Below are positions 10,210 to 18,844 of a stretch of DNA of 26,218 nt, one piece after another. How positions within the stretch are numbered: the first letter of the stretch is position 1; every line of letters starts with the position of its first letter. The notes below the pieces were generated by a model that was not told the DNA's origin, searched no databases, and saw only the letters and a program-made list of their open reading frames with translations. Both the position numbers and the translations under genes were made by a program. The stretch lies in IMG/VR virus record IMGVR_UViG_3300025120_000464, positions 1 through 26,218 of that record. One strand, written 5' to 3'. The stretch is from a virus.

Positions 10210-10531
10210 ATGGGATAAAAGTGATATTGCAAGTGAGTTAGCTGAATCAGATAATCAAACACCTAAAGAAGAAATGCAACAAATGGTACAAGGAACTTAC
10301 CTTAATGTTTTAGAAGATTATGAGTTGGACACATGGATTCCTTATAATTATAAATGGAAGGGCATTTTAAATTCTTATACAAGAAAATATCCTGCACATC
10401 ATGTAATTAAAGCTATACATACAGCAGAATATTATCTGCAAGAAAGCGAGTATCATGACAACAAAGAAACAATTAAAAACTTTACAAAAAAAATTGGAGG
10501 TATACTTCACAATAGAAGTCTTGGAAAATGA
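10202..10531 (+). CDS. Early protein of unknown function
   Basis: A 109-residue protein with a strong start signal (AAAGGAGGACTTAA). It begins with an acidic stretch (SEWDKSDIASELAESDNQTPKEE). A compact helical region with many aromatic residues follows (DTWIPYNYKWKGILNSYTRKYPAHHVIKAIHTAEYYL, about 43-79) and then a basic end (KNFTKKIGGILHNRSLGK). The pattern of the middle part resembles the C-terminal domain of some phage replication or DnaD-like proteins, but too weakly to assign. It overlaps the next gene (ATG 10528) by four bases. Confidence 0.62.
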   Translation: MSEWDKSDIASELAESDNQTPKEEMQQMVQGTYLNVLEDYELDTWIPYNYKWKGILNSYTRKYPAHHVIKAIHTAEYYLQESEYHDNKETIKNFTKKIGGILHNRSLGK

Positions 10532-11055
10532 AACTAGAGATGCTAACACTACTACTACCTAAGACGGTAGACATGACAGCTATAGGTATGGGTAAGTCTC
10601 ACGATAGTGTTACTGCTGAGGATATTAATACTGCCTTGTCTTATGCTAACTTAACTAAGGACGAGGTAGCTATTATCATGGCTAAGTTTTTAAATGATAA
10701 TCAGTCTAGGTCAGACTTGTTTTATTCTTTTTATTTAGATGCGTTGGATATTTTTGAAGACGTGAAACTAAAGAAAGGAAGCAATACAATCAGAACTATT
10801 ATTGATTGCTGTCTTGTTGAATCTTTATTACAGGCGTGTCCGTTTTGTAATGGGGTGGGGCAGAATGTATTTAATAACACTATAGAAAAGTGTAATCATT
10901 GTAAGGAAGGCATGTTTATCTTTGATGATGATTCAAGAATGATAATGATAGGGTTAGATAAAGCTGGGTTCTTATCTATTAAGAAAGGATATACTTTAAT
11001 TATGTCAAGACTTAGAGACCTTGAGGATTCAGCATTAGAAAAACTTAATGTTTAA
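10528..11055 (+). CDS. Q-like protein with a double CxxCxxG zinc motif (possible antiterminator)
   Basis: A 175-residue protein and the last gene of the + strand block. Two metal-binding knuckles, CPFCNGVG (C104, C107) and CNHCKEG (C122, C125), separated by about fourteen residues, resemble the DnaJ-type motif found in lambda Q-type antitermination proteins. The N-terminal half is helical (ITALSYANLTKDEVAIIMAKFLND region), and a helical C terminus ends in a leucine-rich segment (RLRDLEDSALEKL). In lambdoid phages Q is the last early gene and controls late transcription, which fits its position, although the late genes here lie on the opposite strand. An alternative is an unrelated zinc protein. 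Its 3' end overlaps the convergent terminase gene by 11 bp. Confidence 0.5.
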   Translation: MKLEMLTLLLPKTVDMTAIGMGKSHDSVTAEDINTALSYANLTKDEVAIIMAKFLNDNQSRSDLFYSFYLDALDIFEDVKLKKGSNTIRTIIDCCLVESLLQACPFCNGVGQNVFNNTIEKCNHCKEGMFIFDDDSRMIMIGLDKAGFLSIKKGYTLIMSRLRDLEDSALEKLNV

Positions 11056-11512
11056 CCTTAACTTCTTCTTCTTGCTCTACAGGTATAGCAGGTATACCCT
11101 CAGCTAAGTCAGGTGCAATGCTTGGCATTTTAGTAATCAAGGTTCTTAATTCTTTAACCAACTCTTCATCTGTTTTAGAACTTACATCATCAACACTTAG
11201 GTTAATATTTTGTTGCGAGTAATTACCTAACTCAAGCAATAGTTTTGCTGTGTTAAGTTTAACTGAGTCTTGTTCTGAATTAACTAACAAATCTTTTAAC
11301 ACATTGATTGCTAGACTAGAGGTAGAAGTAATCTTTAATTCGTTGATACTTCTTATTTCTTTATCATACTTTTTCTTTAGCCAGTAACCATGCTGACTTG
11401 GGTTCTTTGTATACCCTGCTTTCTTTGCTGACGCTGTTGCGTTAGACACTGTGTCTCCACTGGTCATGTACTCAACAAACATCTTTTCTTTTTTTTCATC
11501 TGCTACTCTCAT
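11045..11512 (-). CDS. terS: Small terminase subunit (probable)
   Basis: A 155-residue protein with the layout of TerS, which recognises phage DNA for packaging and recruits the large subunit. Residues about 7-50 form a helix-turn-helix-like domain (KMFVEYMTSGDTVSNATASAKKAGYTKN, then YWLKKKYDKEI). A central helical oligomerisation region follows (LAINVLKDLLVNSEQDSVKLNTAKLLLEL, about 66-94), then an acidic, proline-containing tail. It starts at 11512 behind AGGAGGAATG, which lies inside the end of the upstream gene. It is the last gene of the late operon; the large terminase is not in the window. The family call is by pattern. Confidence 0.62.
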   Translation of the reverse strand: MRVADEKKEKMFVEYMTSGDTVSNATASAKKAGYTKNPSQHGYWLKKKYDKEIRSINELKITSTSSLAINVLKDLLVNSEQDSVKLNTAKLLLELGNYSQQNINLSVDDVSSKTDEELVKELRTLITKMPSIAPDLAEGIPAIPVEQEEEVKVKH

Positions 11513-11513
11513 A

Positions 11514-11744
11514 TCACATTCCTCCTAGTGGATTGTCTGACCTTGCTTTCATCTCATTTACTTTTGCATTAAGTACAGCTATCTCAGCTTTATTAACAGC
11601 AATGTCTGCTGTCAAAGGTTTAATGTCTACTGATTTCTGAGATTCTAATACATTAATTCTTTCGATTAGCTTTCCCTGGAAGATTGCAAATCCCAGCAAT
11701 GTAATTATAAGTGAGCCTATTCCAAGCCATTCCTTTACTCCCAT
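11514..11744 (-). CDS. Membrane-anchored coiled-coil protein (spanin- or holin-like)
   Basis: A 76-residue protein with one N-terminal membrane span (residues about 8-25, IGSLIITLLGFAIFQG), followed by a predicted coiled coil with regular heptads (ERINVLESQKSVDIKPLTADIAVNKAEIAVLNAKVNEMK). This layout, an inner-membrane anchor plus periplasmic coiled coil, fits an inner-membrane spanin or an accessory lysis protein. A tiny lipoprotein (13332-13457) in the same operon could be the outer-membrane partner. It lies directly upstream of the terminase gene. The role is inferred from topology alone. Confidence 0.6.
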   Translation of the reverse strand: MGVKEWLGIGSLIITLLGFAIFQGKLIERINVLESQKSVDIKPLTADIAVNKAEIAVLNAKVNEMKARSDNPLGGM

Positions 11745-11745
11745 A

Positions 11746-13335
11746 TTAATATCCTCTTATTCGTTTTAAATGTTCTTCTGCCCTTATGCGATTGTCTATA
11801 GATTCTTGAAGAATCTTTTGACTGTTTGCCACAGGGTCATTATATGTAACTTGGCTCTGAGCATATATATCTCTAGCATCAATGTATTCTCTTTGGTCAT
11901 CATAGTTACCTCCGTCAATATTCAATTGGTTTATAAATATATTATTATTGGTATTGCCATAGTTGTCCATAGAGAGTTGGCTTTCCATAGCCTTAGCCAC
12001 GATGAGAGAAGTGGCGACCAATCTTTGGTCTACTCTTTTAAGGGTTTCATTGACCTTTTTTTCTATAGATTCTACTGTAATAGTTTGATTACGGACTCTA
12101 GTAGTTCCTTCAGTCCTGCTTTCTTCCACCGATTCACCTCGGCTTTCGATGGGTTCTTCTCCTGTAGCAACAGTTTCAGTTCCTCCATTTCCTGATTCAC
12201 CTCCATCTGTTTCTCTTTCTCCGACAGGCTCATCTACTTCTTCAGCAACAACAGTATCTTCTGCTTGAGATTCTGTAATAACAGTTTCAGTTTCTTCCAC
12301 AACTTCAGGTGTGGTTTCTGCAACTGTGCTTTCTTCTCTAGGCTCTGCAACAACTCTTTCTTCTGTTGCTCTTGGTGTTTCTCCATCTCCTGTTCGACTA
12401 ACTTCTTCTGTTGTAACTTGTCCATCTGCTCTTGTGCTAACTTCTTCTCGTATAGGCTCTGACTCAATGATTCTGCTAGTGTCTGTGGTTTGGAAGTCGG
12501 TCTGCCGTTCTTCGGCAATGTAGATTTCTTCAACTTGGATTTCTGCTGGGACTTCTTCGAAGGTCGTTTGATTGTCATATGCTATCTCCTGAAATACATT
12601 AACAACCCCTGCGTTTAATTCTTCAATAGCCTGTGGCTCAAAGTAAAACTCATCTATGACAGACATTTCTATCATTGGTTGCTCTGTCATTTCAAATATA
12701 AATTCTTCTTCAGGTATATACTCGTAGAAATCTATATCTTCTACTACATTATACACTGTTTCGTTCATGGTTTTCAACTGAGTGGCTTGGCTCACACTAA
12801 TAAGACTGTGTTCTACTACTAATGTAGGGTTCTTTAGGTCTATTGCTCTATGAGATGTAGATTGAGATGACTCAGCAAAGTCAAATCTAACCTTAATTGT
12901 ATAATCATTTTGACTGTTGATACCCTGTGTATAACTATCTGTATAAGTTGAGTAACTACTACAGTTATATCCACTACAGCCAGGTATAGCTACATCTCTT
13001 ATCTGCGTAGTAACTGTGCCGTTTGCATCAGTTATAGTCTGAGTCATTTTAATTTCTTGGTCGTATTGATTCCAACCCCACATGTCAGCACCAAGCGTTG
13101 AAGTCCAACCACCATTCATTTCTGACTGATTAAGTGTATCTCCTAGTGTAACTGTGTTCTCTATAAAATCTCCATGAACACCAGCAACTATACTGTTGCC
13201 ATGATTGTGTGAGGGGTCATTACAATTCCAGCCACCATGTCCTTGATTGTTATTAAAAAACTGTTGAGGTAATAAATTACCAGTAGTTTCTGCAAACAAA
13301 GTTATAGGAAATAGTAGGGGTATTAAATATCTCAT
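11746..13335 (-). CDS. Exported protein with long acidic low-complexity region
   Basis: A 529-residue protein of unknown function. The frame opens at 13359, but I take the ATG at 13335: it begins a good signal peptide (MRYLIPLLFPITLFA, cleavage before ETTG) and overlaps the stop of the lipoprotein gene (ATGA). The mature N-terminal domain (to about 200) is rich in glycine, asparagine and aromatics, with two cysteine pairs. Residues about 200-410 are acidic and low in complexity, dominated by E, V and T. The last 110 residues contain helices (TVESIEKKVNETLKRVDQRLVATSLIVAKAMESQL) and end in a basic helix. The skewed codons of the acidic part leave long open antisense frames, which are shadows. 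It may be an envelope-acting lysis, exit or virion protein. Confidence 0.68.
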   Translation of the reverse strand: MRYLIPLLFPITLFAETTGNLLPQQFFNNNQGHGGWNCNDPSHNHGNSIVAGVHGDFIENTVTLGDTLNQSEMNGGWTSTLGADMWGWNQYDQEIKMTQTITDANGTVTTQIRDVAIPGCSGYNCSSYSTYTDSYTQGINSQNDYTIKVRFDFAESSQSTSHRAIDLKNPTLVVEHSLISVSQATQLKTMNETVYNVVEDIDFYEYIPEEEFIFEMTEQPMIEMSVIDEFYFEPQAIEELNAGVVNVFQEIAYDNQTTFEEVPAEIQVEEIYIAEERQTDFQTTDTSRIIESEPIREEVSTRADGQVTTEEVSRTGDGETPRATEERVVAEPREESTVAETTPEVVEETETVITESQAEDTVVAEEVDEPVGERETDGGESGNGGTETVATGEEPIESRGESVEESRTEGTTRVRNQTITVESIEKKVNETLKRVDQRLVATSLIVAKAMESQLSMDNYGNTNNNIFINQLNIDGGNYDDQREYIDARDIYAQSQVTYNDPVANSQKILQESIDNRIRAEEHLKRIRGY

Positions 13336-13457
13336 TCTCTTACAGGCTCGTAAATCCATATCTCATTAGCTCCGTAGACTTTCATCTCACCTAATGTAAC
13401 TGAGTGTGTGGTAGCACAGCTTGATAATATTAAACTAAATAACATTGCTCTAATCAT
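13332..13457 (-). CDS. Tiny lipoprotein (outer-membrane spanin-like)
   Basis: A 41-residue frame that is easily missed, lying between two exported proteins with which it overlaps at both ends (start 13457 inside the upstream gene; stop overlapping ATG 13335). It encodes a short hydrophobic leader and a lipobox (MIRAMLFSLILSSC, cysteine at residue 14), so it should be processed to a lipoprotein of about 28 residues (CATTHSVTLGEMKVYGANE...). Its size and topology match Rz1-like outer-membrane spanins, though these are usually proline-rich and this one is not. The lysis role is inferred. Confidence 0.6.
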   Translation of the reverse strand: MIRAMLFSLILSSCATTHSVTLGEMKVYGANEIWIYEPVRE

Positions 13458-14046
13458 TCCAAGTCATACTGGTTTTATTATTCCCAGTAGTTCTCAGTTC
13501 TCCTTTTCTTTTTTCAATCCATCTTGCTTTAGCTTTCTCACCAATTAATCCGTCAACAGGACATGGTGTACCTGCCATCATCATAGCTTCCCATACATTT
13601 TCATCTTGACACATCAAAGATATTGCTGCGACTTTCATGCCTAGCTTAGATAAGACAGCTACTGACTTTCTTCGTTCACAGTTAGGGTCTACATAATAAC
13701 TTCCAAACGTGCCTGAGAAACCGATTACAGTTATTCCTGCTGCTAATGGTATAACACAACTATCTTGACCATAAACACTCATAGCAGGGGCATTAGAGGG
13801 GTTTACGGCAGTCTTAGTATTACTGCTATTGTTTGTTTCATTATTCGTTGTACTGTTAGAACTAGAACCTGATTGGTAAGTTGTTGCTGACTCATACCCA
13901 CCTGTGATTGCTGTGTTAGAACCAGCATTATTAGATTGAGTGTTAGTTGTAGAACCTGACGAGGTTACATCTGCTATAGCTTGTTCAAGACACAGGGCTA
14001 ATATTAAAACTAATAATATTAAAAATCCTTTTACCACTTTTTGCAT
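13450..14046 (-). CDS. Exported protein with S/N/T-rich linker
   Basis: A 198-residue protein with a clear signal peptide (basic KVVK, then FLILLVLILALCL, cleavage after AIA). A low-complexity stretch of serine, threonine and asparagine follows (residues about 28-85). The C-terminal domain (about 88-198) is hydrophobic at first (DSCVIPLAAGITVIGFSGTF), contains five cysteines and is basic at its end (KAKARWIEKRKGELRTT). It overlaps the DUF6321-like gene at its start and the lipoprotein gene at its stop. I do not recognise a family; export and clustering with other exported proteins suggest action in the periplasm or at the envelope. Confidence 0.65.
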   Translation of the reverse strand: MQKVVKGFLILLVLILALCLEQAIADVTSSGSTTNTQSNNAGSNTAITGGYESATTYQSGSSSNSTTNNETNNSSNTKTAVNPSNAPAMSVYGQDSCVIPLAAGITVIGFSGTFGSYYVDPNCERRKSVAVLSKLGMKVAAISLMCQDENVWEAMMMAGTPCPVDGLIGEKAKARWIEKRKGELRTTGNNKTSMTWND

Positions 14047-14276
14047 GACCAGTATCTCGCTGTAAGTTTAGACTTAGCTGTACTGCATTTATGTCTTGCT
14101 CTAAAAGACTTTCTCCTTGCTGGTTGGTCTTTCTTAATAGACATATTGGCATCACCAAACCTTATCATTTTAATTGTGCTACCTTCCTTAGCTAACACCA
14201 CAAATTTTTTAGTTTTAGTTCTTGCGTTCTTAGGCTTGTTGTAACCTGAAAATTTTTCTCCTCTATAATCAATCAT
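14031..14276 (-). CDS. DUF6321-like small basic protein
   Basis: An 81-residue, very basic protein. Its beginning (YRGEKFSGYNKPKNARTKTKKFVVLAKEG), the middle KMIRFGDANM, and the end (ARRKSFRARHKCSTAK followed by LTARYWSCKKW) match the small DUF6321 type found in many marine phages: KFSGYNKPK, an H/K-x-V-x-x-K-(E/D)-G turn, (K/R)-x-I/L-R-F-G, and a basic RRKSFRARH followed by S/T-A-x-Y-W. The function is unknown; the basic end suggests DNA or nucleoprotein binding, possibly inside the head. It overlaps the membrane-protein gene by four bases. Confidence 0.75.
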   Translation of the reverse strand: MIDYRGEKFSGYNKPKNARTKTKKFVVLAKEGSTIKMIRFGDANMSIKKDQPARRKSFRARHKCSTAKSKLTARYWSCKKW

Positions 14277-14707
14277 CGTCTTACTAGACTCCCACCGAAG
14301 TAGAGACCAACGATTGAACTAACTACATGCGTGTCGAGGGGCGTAATAACTAATCCAGTCATTGGTTTCCACTGTGTTATGTCTGTTGATGATGCAAATA
14401 TCCACCACCCTTGCATGACTGCTTCAGTGTAACCTACATAGATAGGCATACTTGAGTCAATAAATGGTGCTAGTTTAGGAAGAACGAGGATAGCAACCAC
14501 ACAGATTAATGCTATCCATCGCCTAGTATTCTTGGTAAATGGGTCGTCAACTGCTCTTGCTTTGTCTGCTTGTTTACTAGCAAACCCTGCACGTTGCATC
14601 AACATTTTCTGCTCATCGGCTTTGTCTTTGCCTTTCTGAGCCATGATAGATAATACACCACCCAGTACGGTTGATACAAGCATTGATATTAATTCGATTG
14701 GAAACAT
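14273..14707 (-). CDS. Holin-like membrane protein (three predicted spans)
   Basis: A 144-residue membrane protein. Predicted spans are residues 1-22 (IELISMLVSTVLGGVLSIMA), about 65-87 (WIALICVVAILVLPKLAPF) and about 122-140 (HVVSSIVGLYFGG). A cytoplasmic helical stretch (KGKDKADEQKMLMQRAGFASKQADKARAVDDPFTKNTRR) lies between the first two. The layout resembles the 3TM holin type common in GTA-like and marine phages, in which the segment before the second span contains DPFTK(N/R)TRR. It is therefore a good holin candidate in a lysis cluster, but no endolysin is nearby. Its start overlaps the stop of the internal virion protein gene (TAATG). Confidence 0.6.
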   Translation of the reverse strand: MFPIELISMLVSTVLGGVLSIMAQKGKDKADEQKMLMQRAGFASKQADKARAVDDPFTKNTRRWIALICVVAILVLPKLAPFIDSSMPIYVGYTEAVMQGWWIFASSTDITQWKPMTGLVITPLDTHVVSSIVGLYFGGSLVRR

Positions 14708-17700
14708 TATTCTCTCTCCTTTATTGCGTCAAACTGTTCTACATAACTTTGTTTCAAGTCGTCTATTGCTTCTCTATATTCTTCTACAGTAATCTCGCCT
14801 TTCATTCTTGAGGTGTTAATTTTTTTTCTTGCTTGGTCAAACTCAGACTTTAATCGTTTAGCTTCTGCTGAACCAAACCTTCTTAACCTACTTACATCTG
14901 CCGTATTAAATTTAAAACCAAACGAACTAGCTATTGCTTCGCCAGTGGTTAATGGGTCATCCAATGTATTGTACTTAGGTTTGTTTCCGTAATCTCTTTC
15001 GTATGCTCTCATTATTTTTTTAGTAGAAAAACTAGGAAGCCCAGGAAAATTAGGTATAAAATCTTTGCCAATGTCTGTTGCTCTGCTTAATCCTATTTCA
15101 GCAGCGTTCATTCCAAACTCTTGAGCATCTCTTTTATTACCCATAAATGGGTCAATCCCAAATATGTTTTGTATTGTAGATACAAGAGGTCCACCAGGTT
15201 GAGATATCGTTGGCAAGAAAGGTATTGCGTTAGGGGTTGTTCCTCCTACATTAAATACATCTCCACCTGGCAACATTCTTCCTATGTTTATATATTTAGA
15301 TTGATTGCCTGTGCCACTAACTTTTATATTAGCTTGAGGCATAGCTGCAAAACCAAACATGTTTGTTTTATTATACTCTTGCATAAATTTTCTTTCTTGT
15401 TCTTGTTCATACTTGGTAGTTCCTGTCGCTGCTCTTCCTAAATCATTAGCTGCATAACCTAGGGCTGCTATAACTGCAACTTTTTCAGGATGTTTAACTG
15501 CAACCTCTGCCATTAAAGGCATAATCCTGTACGAATAAGATAAAAATGGAACGGCTGTTCCTCTTAAATTGTTTATAAATTTTGATTTAATATTATAATC
15601 AACAAACCATTTTACAGCTTCTCCTGCTGCGTCTTCTCTTGTCCACTTCATATTGGTTTTAGGATTTAATTCATTTAATCTGCTTCTGTATAAAGCTACT
15701 CTAAATAATCTATCCTCTAATTGATACAAACCTGATGTAAATTCATCAGCTTCTACAGCTTTATTTTTTACTTTCTTTAAAAATGTACTATCTTCTATTG
15801 TGTTTTTTATGGTTTTAAATGCTGAAGTTAAAAAGTCATTTGATTTTTCTGCATCTGTTACATCAAAAGTTTTACCTATCTTTCCTATGTCGATAGAGTT
15901 TCTTATCTCGGCACTTAAATAATCTCTGCCAAAAACTCCGTCTTTATACATGGCTTGTAAGTCAGGGTCTAGGTTTTCCCATTTAAGCGTTCCTTTTTCA
16001 AACGCCATTATTTGTCCTGCTGTGCCATCGTTGTGTACTTTTCCTAATTGTTTCCAGGCACCTCCTGCTCCATAGTACAAAGTAAAATTAGATACATAAT
16101 TATTAAAATGTACTGCTGGGTTGTAAACAGTTTTAGTTTTTTTCCAAATACTGTTTATTTTGAAATAAGTTTCTCCAAGATATTTATTGCCATCATCATC
16201 TCTCATTCTTTTTAAGAGCATCATGTCTTTGTATTGGTCTAGCTTAACTAATTTACCAGCTAACTTGCCGTACATAGGTACTTCTTTGTCTTGTTTTTCA
16301 CCAAACTTTATTACTGCTTTGTTGCCGTCATAATCTGTTTGTTTCGCATTAGGTATGTAAACATATTTTTCTGTACCAACCACATCCCCATTAGCATCTG
16401 TTACTTTTAGTTTTATAGGATTGTCAGGGGTAGCACTTTTAATATTAAATTGTGAGTCAGATAATCTTTCAAGTTTTCTAGCTTCTTTGGCAGCTTTAGC
16501 TTGTTCTTTAGCTAGTTGTTTTTTTAATTTTTGATATTGTACTTGCCCACCAAAAGGAAACTCAGGTAATACCTGTCCTTGATTAGGGGCATAAGAACCA
16601 GGAGGAGGTAATGATTCATCACCGTACCTTAGCTTTAACATTTGTGTTTCAATTTCACTGGTCTTTGCATTGCTGTATATAGGCTTACCATCTATTCCTA
16701 CATTTTGTGATTTTGTAATTCCTTTGGATGCTAGTTGTTTAGATAATAATGTAACTTTGTTTAAAACCCAGCCCTCATTAATACCAATATCGTTTAACTG
16801 TGCATAAAATTTTCCAATACCAACTGTGCTTCTTAACTCTTGTCCTGTTTTAGCTAACTGCAATGCAGCATCGTCTAACTCGCCAAGCTCAAGTCTTTCT
16901 TTTTTAGATAACTGAGTAATTATTTCATACTTGCCTGTTTCATTTCCTTCTGAGTCTTTAGCTTTTCTAATAATGACTCCGTAATTAGATGCTTGTTCAT
17001 CTGCATTTAATGTTTTGTTGTATTGTGGGTCAGCTTCATCAGTAATTCTATTGACAAGCCTTCCATATCCATCTTTCTTTTGACCGTATAGTTTATTAAT
17101 TCTGTAATCATATTTTCTTTCTGCTCTTAATTTAGGTAATATTTTTTTTAATTCAGCAGCCGTAAATGTATCTGATTTATCTAATATATATTTGCTTCCT
17201 CTTGCAAAAGTAGATTCACCCCTAATCTTCCCTAAGTTTTTAACCCAACTGTTAGCTTTAGCAGCACCTTTTTCATTAAGAACTTTCTCGTAGTTTCTTT
17301 TAATATAATTATTTATGTTTGTTTTAAAAACATCATCATCTATAAGACCAGCCAACCTCATGTCTTCTCCAATGTCTTTCATAATTTTGCCTTGTTTTTC
17401 AGTAAGGGCTATAATTTTTTCAACACTGGTAGGAACAGGTACTTTTAAAGGAGTGTCAATAATTTCTCCAGTGTTCTTACCATCTTTATCTTTAATATTT
17501 TTGTAACCACCAAGATAATCTTCTACTCTTTCTTGTTTACGAGTTTCTTTTTCTAATAATTTTTTTTGTTGAGCTTTTGATAATCCTTTTAATTCTTCAG
17601 AAGTATACTTGACTCCTGTCTCAGGATTGATTCCTTTAGATACAACTAATCTTTCAACTAGTTCTCCTTTAGACATAGCTTTTAATTCATCAACACCTAA

Positions 17701-18843
17701 GTCTCCACCCATTAAATTATAAGCCACCCTTCTTTCTTCAGGACCTAACTTGTCTAACTCTGTAGTTATTTCTGCTAATCTTTTTCTATAAGTTCCTACT
17801 CGACCATCTAACTCTCTATCTAATCTTAATAAATCAGGGTGCATCCTATTGTCAGGGTACATATTGTGCATCTTTGTATTAAACCATTCGTTTTTATTTA
17901 ACGGATTACCTATAAATTTTTTACCTAAAACAATACCTGCACCAATAGCAAACCCATTAAATAAAAATTGTTGTGCTGTTTCGGATTCGTTGTACTCGTC
18001 TAAAATATTATAAGTAACTACACCTCCTAAAACTCCTCCCAATGGAGCTATAGGATTTTGCACCCATCTGTCCCATACAGGTTTCATTGCATTTTTTCTG
18101 TAAGACTCCATTAAGGTTAATTTTTCATCAATTAACCCATCACTCATAACTCGACTTACTTCAGCTTCTTGCCTTCTAATATTTTTAGTTCTTGTTTGTT
18201 CTATTTGTAAATTCTTGCTAGGTAATTGTTCAAGTGCTTCATCAGTTGTCTTGGGTAGTGCGTCAAATCCAAACCATTTTTTACCTGCTGCACCTAACGC
18301 ACCAGTAATAACGCCACCACCAACTGCCCCAATTCCTGCTTGTTCTAGTCTACTGAACCCCATATCTTCATCAACATACGAAGCAGCACCAATTCCTGTG
18401 CCGTAGGCTATACCTTGTTTAACCATTGAAGCTACAGATTTTGCTTTAGCTAATGGAATAATCCAACCAGCAGGGTCAGCTACAACACCACCCATATAAG
18501 CAGCCAACGCTTTACCACCGTATTCTTTGTTTCTAAATATAGTATTAAGTCTTTTTTGGTCAATACGCATTTGTTCTTCATCAAGACCAATGAATTGTTT
18601 AACCCCTCTGTAAGTATCTGTAAATCCTAAAGTTGCTGCATATGCCATAGCTTCAGCTTCATTGTCAATACCTTCTACATTGCCAGTATCAACAGCAATG
18701 TTGTTATTTGTAATAGCTTCGTAATCACTACCAGCATTAATCAAATCATATAGTTGTTCATCTGATGGATTAACAACAGCAGGACCATTATTTACTGTAC
18801 CGTTTATTCTATTGTAAAGTTCTTTTTCTTGTTCTGTTGGCAT
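14707..18843 (-). CDS. Large internal virion (DNA ejection) protein
   Basis: A 1378-residue protein, the largest in the window, lying among virion genes. The N terminus is acidic and helical. Several glycine/alanine-rich hydrophobic segments follow (about 110-150 with GIGAASYVDE, about 167-187 with AGIGAVGGGVITGALGAAG, and about 270-310), as in podovirus internal core proteins that insert into the host membrane during ejection. A long charged, helical middle part leads to a region with NSIWKKTKTVYNPAVHFNNY (near 930-950), typical of very large phage virion proteins. The end is a highly charged coiled coil. I see no lysozyme or transglycosylase signature. Size and neighbours support an ejection or core protein. 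Confidence 0.7.
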   Translation of the reverse strand: MPTEQEKELYNRINGTVNNGPAVVNPSDEQLYDLINAGSDYEAITNNNIAVDTGNVEGIDNEAEAMAYAATLGFTDTYRGVKQFIGLDEEQMRIDQKRLNTIFRNKEYGGKALAAYMGGVVADPAGWIIPLAKAKSVASMVKQGIAYGTGIGAASYVDEDMGFSRLEQAGIGAVGGGVITGALGAAGKKWFGFDALPKTTDEALEQLPSKNLQIEQTRTKNIRRQEAEVSRVMSDGLIDEKLTLMESYRKNAMKPVWDRWVQNPIAPLGGVLGGVVTYNILDEYNESETAQQFLFNGFAIGAGIVLGKKFIGNPLNKNEWFNTKMHNMYPDNRMHPDLLRLDRELDGRVGTYRKRLAEITTELDKLGPEERRVAYNLMGGDLGVDELKAMSKGELVERLVVSKGINPETGVKYTSEELKGLSKAQQKKLLEKETRKQERVEDYLGGYKNIKDKDGKNTGEIIDTPLKVPVPTSVEKIIALTEKQGKIMKDIGEDMRLAGLIDDDVFKTNINNYIKRNYEKVLNEKGAAKANSWVKNLGKIRGESTFARGSKYILDKSDTFTAAELKKILPKLRAERKYDYRINKLYGQKKDGYGRLVNRITDEADPQYNKTLNADEQASNYGVIIRKAKDSEGNETGKYEIITQLSKKERLELGELDDAALQLAKTGQELRSTVGIGKFYAQLNDIGINEGWVLNKVTLLSKQLASKGITKSQNVGIDGKPIYSNAKTSEIETQMLKLRYGDESLPPPGSYAPNQGQVLPEFPFGGQVQYQKLKKQLAKEQAKAAKEARKLERLSDSQFNIKSATPDNPIKLKVTDANGDVVGTEKYVYIPNAKQTDYDGNKAVIKFGEKQDKEVPMYGKLAGKLVKLDQYKDMMLLKRMRDDDGNKYLGETYFKINSIWKKTKTVYNPAVHFNNYVSNFTLYYGAGGAWKQLGKVHNDGTAGQIMAFEKGTLKWENLDPDLQAMYKDGVFGRDYLSAEIRNSIDIGKIGKTFDVTDAEKSNDFLTSAFKTIKNTIEDSTFLKKVKNKAVEADEFTSGLYQLEDRLFRVALYRSRLNELNPKTNMKWTREDAAGEAVKWFVDYNIKSKFINNLRGTAVPFLSYSYRIMPLMAEVAVKHPEKVAVIAALGYAANDLGRAATGTTKYEQEQERKFMQEYNKTNMFGFAAMPQANIKVSGTGNQSKYINIGRMLPGGDVFNVGGTTPNAIPFLPTISQPGGPLVSTIQNIFGIDPFMGNKRDAQEFGMNAAEIGLSRATDIGKDFIPNFPGLPSFSTKKIMRAYERDYGNKPKYNTLDDPLTTGEAIASSFGFKFNTADVSRLRRFGSAEAKRLKSEFDQARKKINTSRMKGEITVEEYREAIDDLKQSYVEQFDAIKERE

Positions 18844-18844
18844 T

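Noticed and set aside
12234-12578. A 114-residue lysine/glutamine-rich frame on the - strand, and long + strand frames at 11770-12195 and 12265-12523.
   Set aside because: They lie entirely within the acidic low-complexity part of the exported protein gene (11746-13335), lack start signals, and reflect its repetitive codons.
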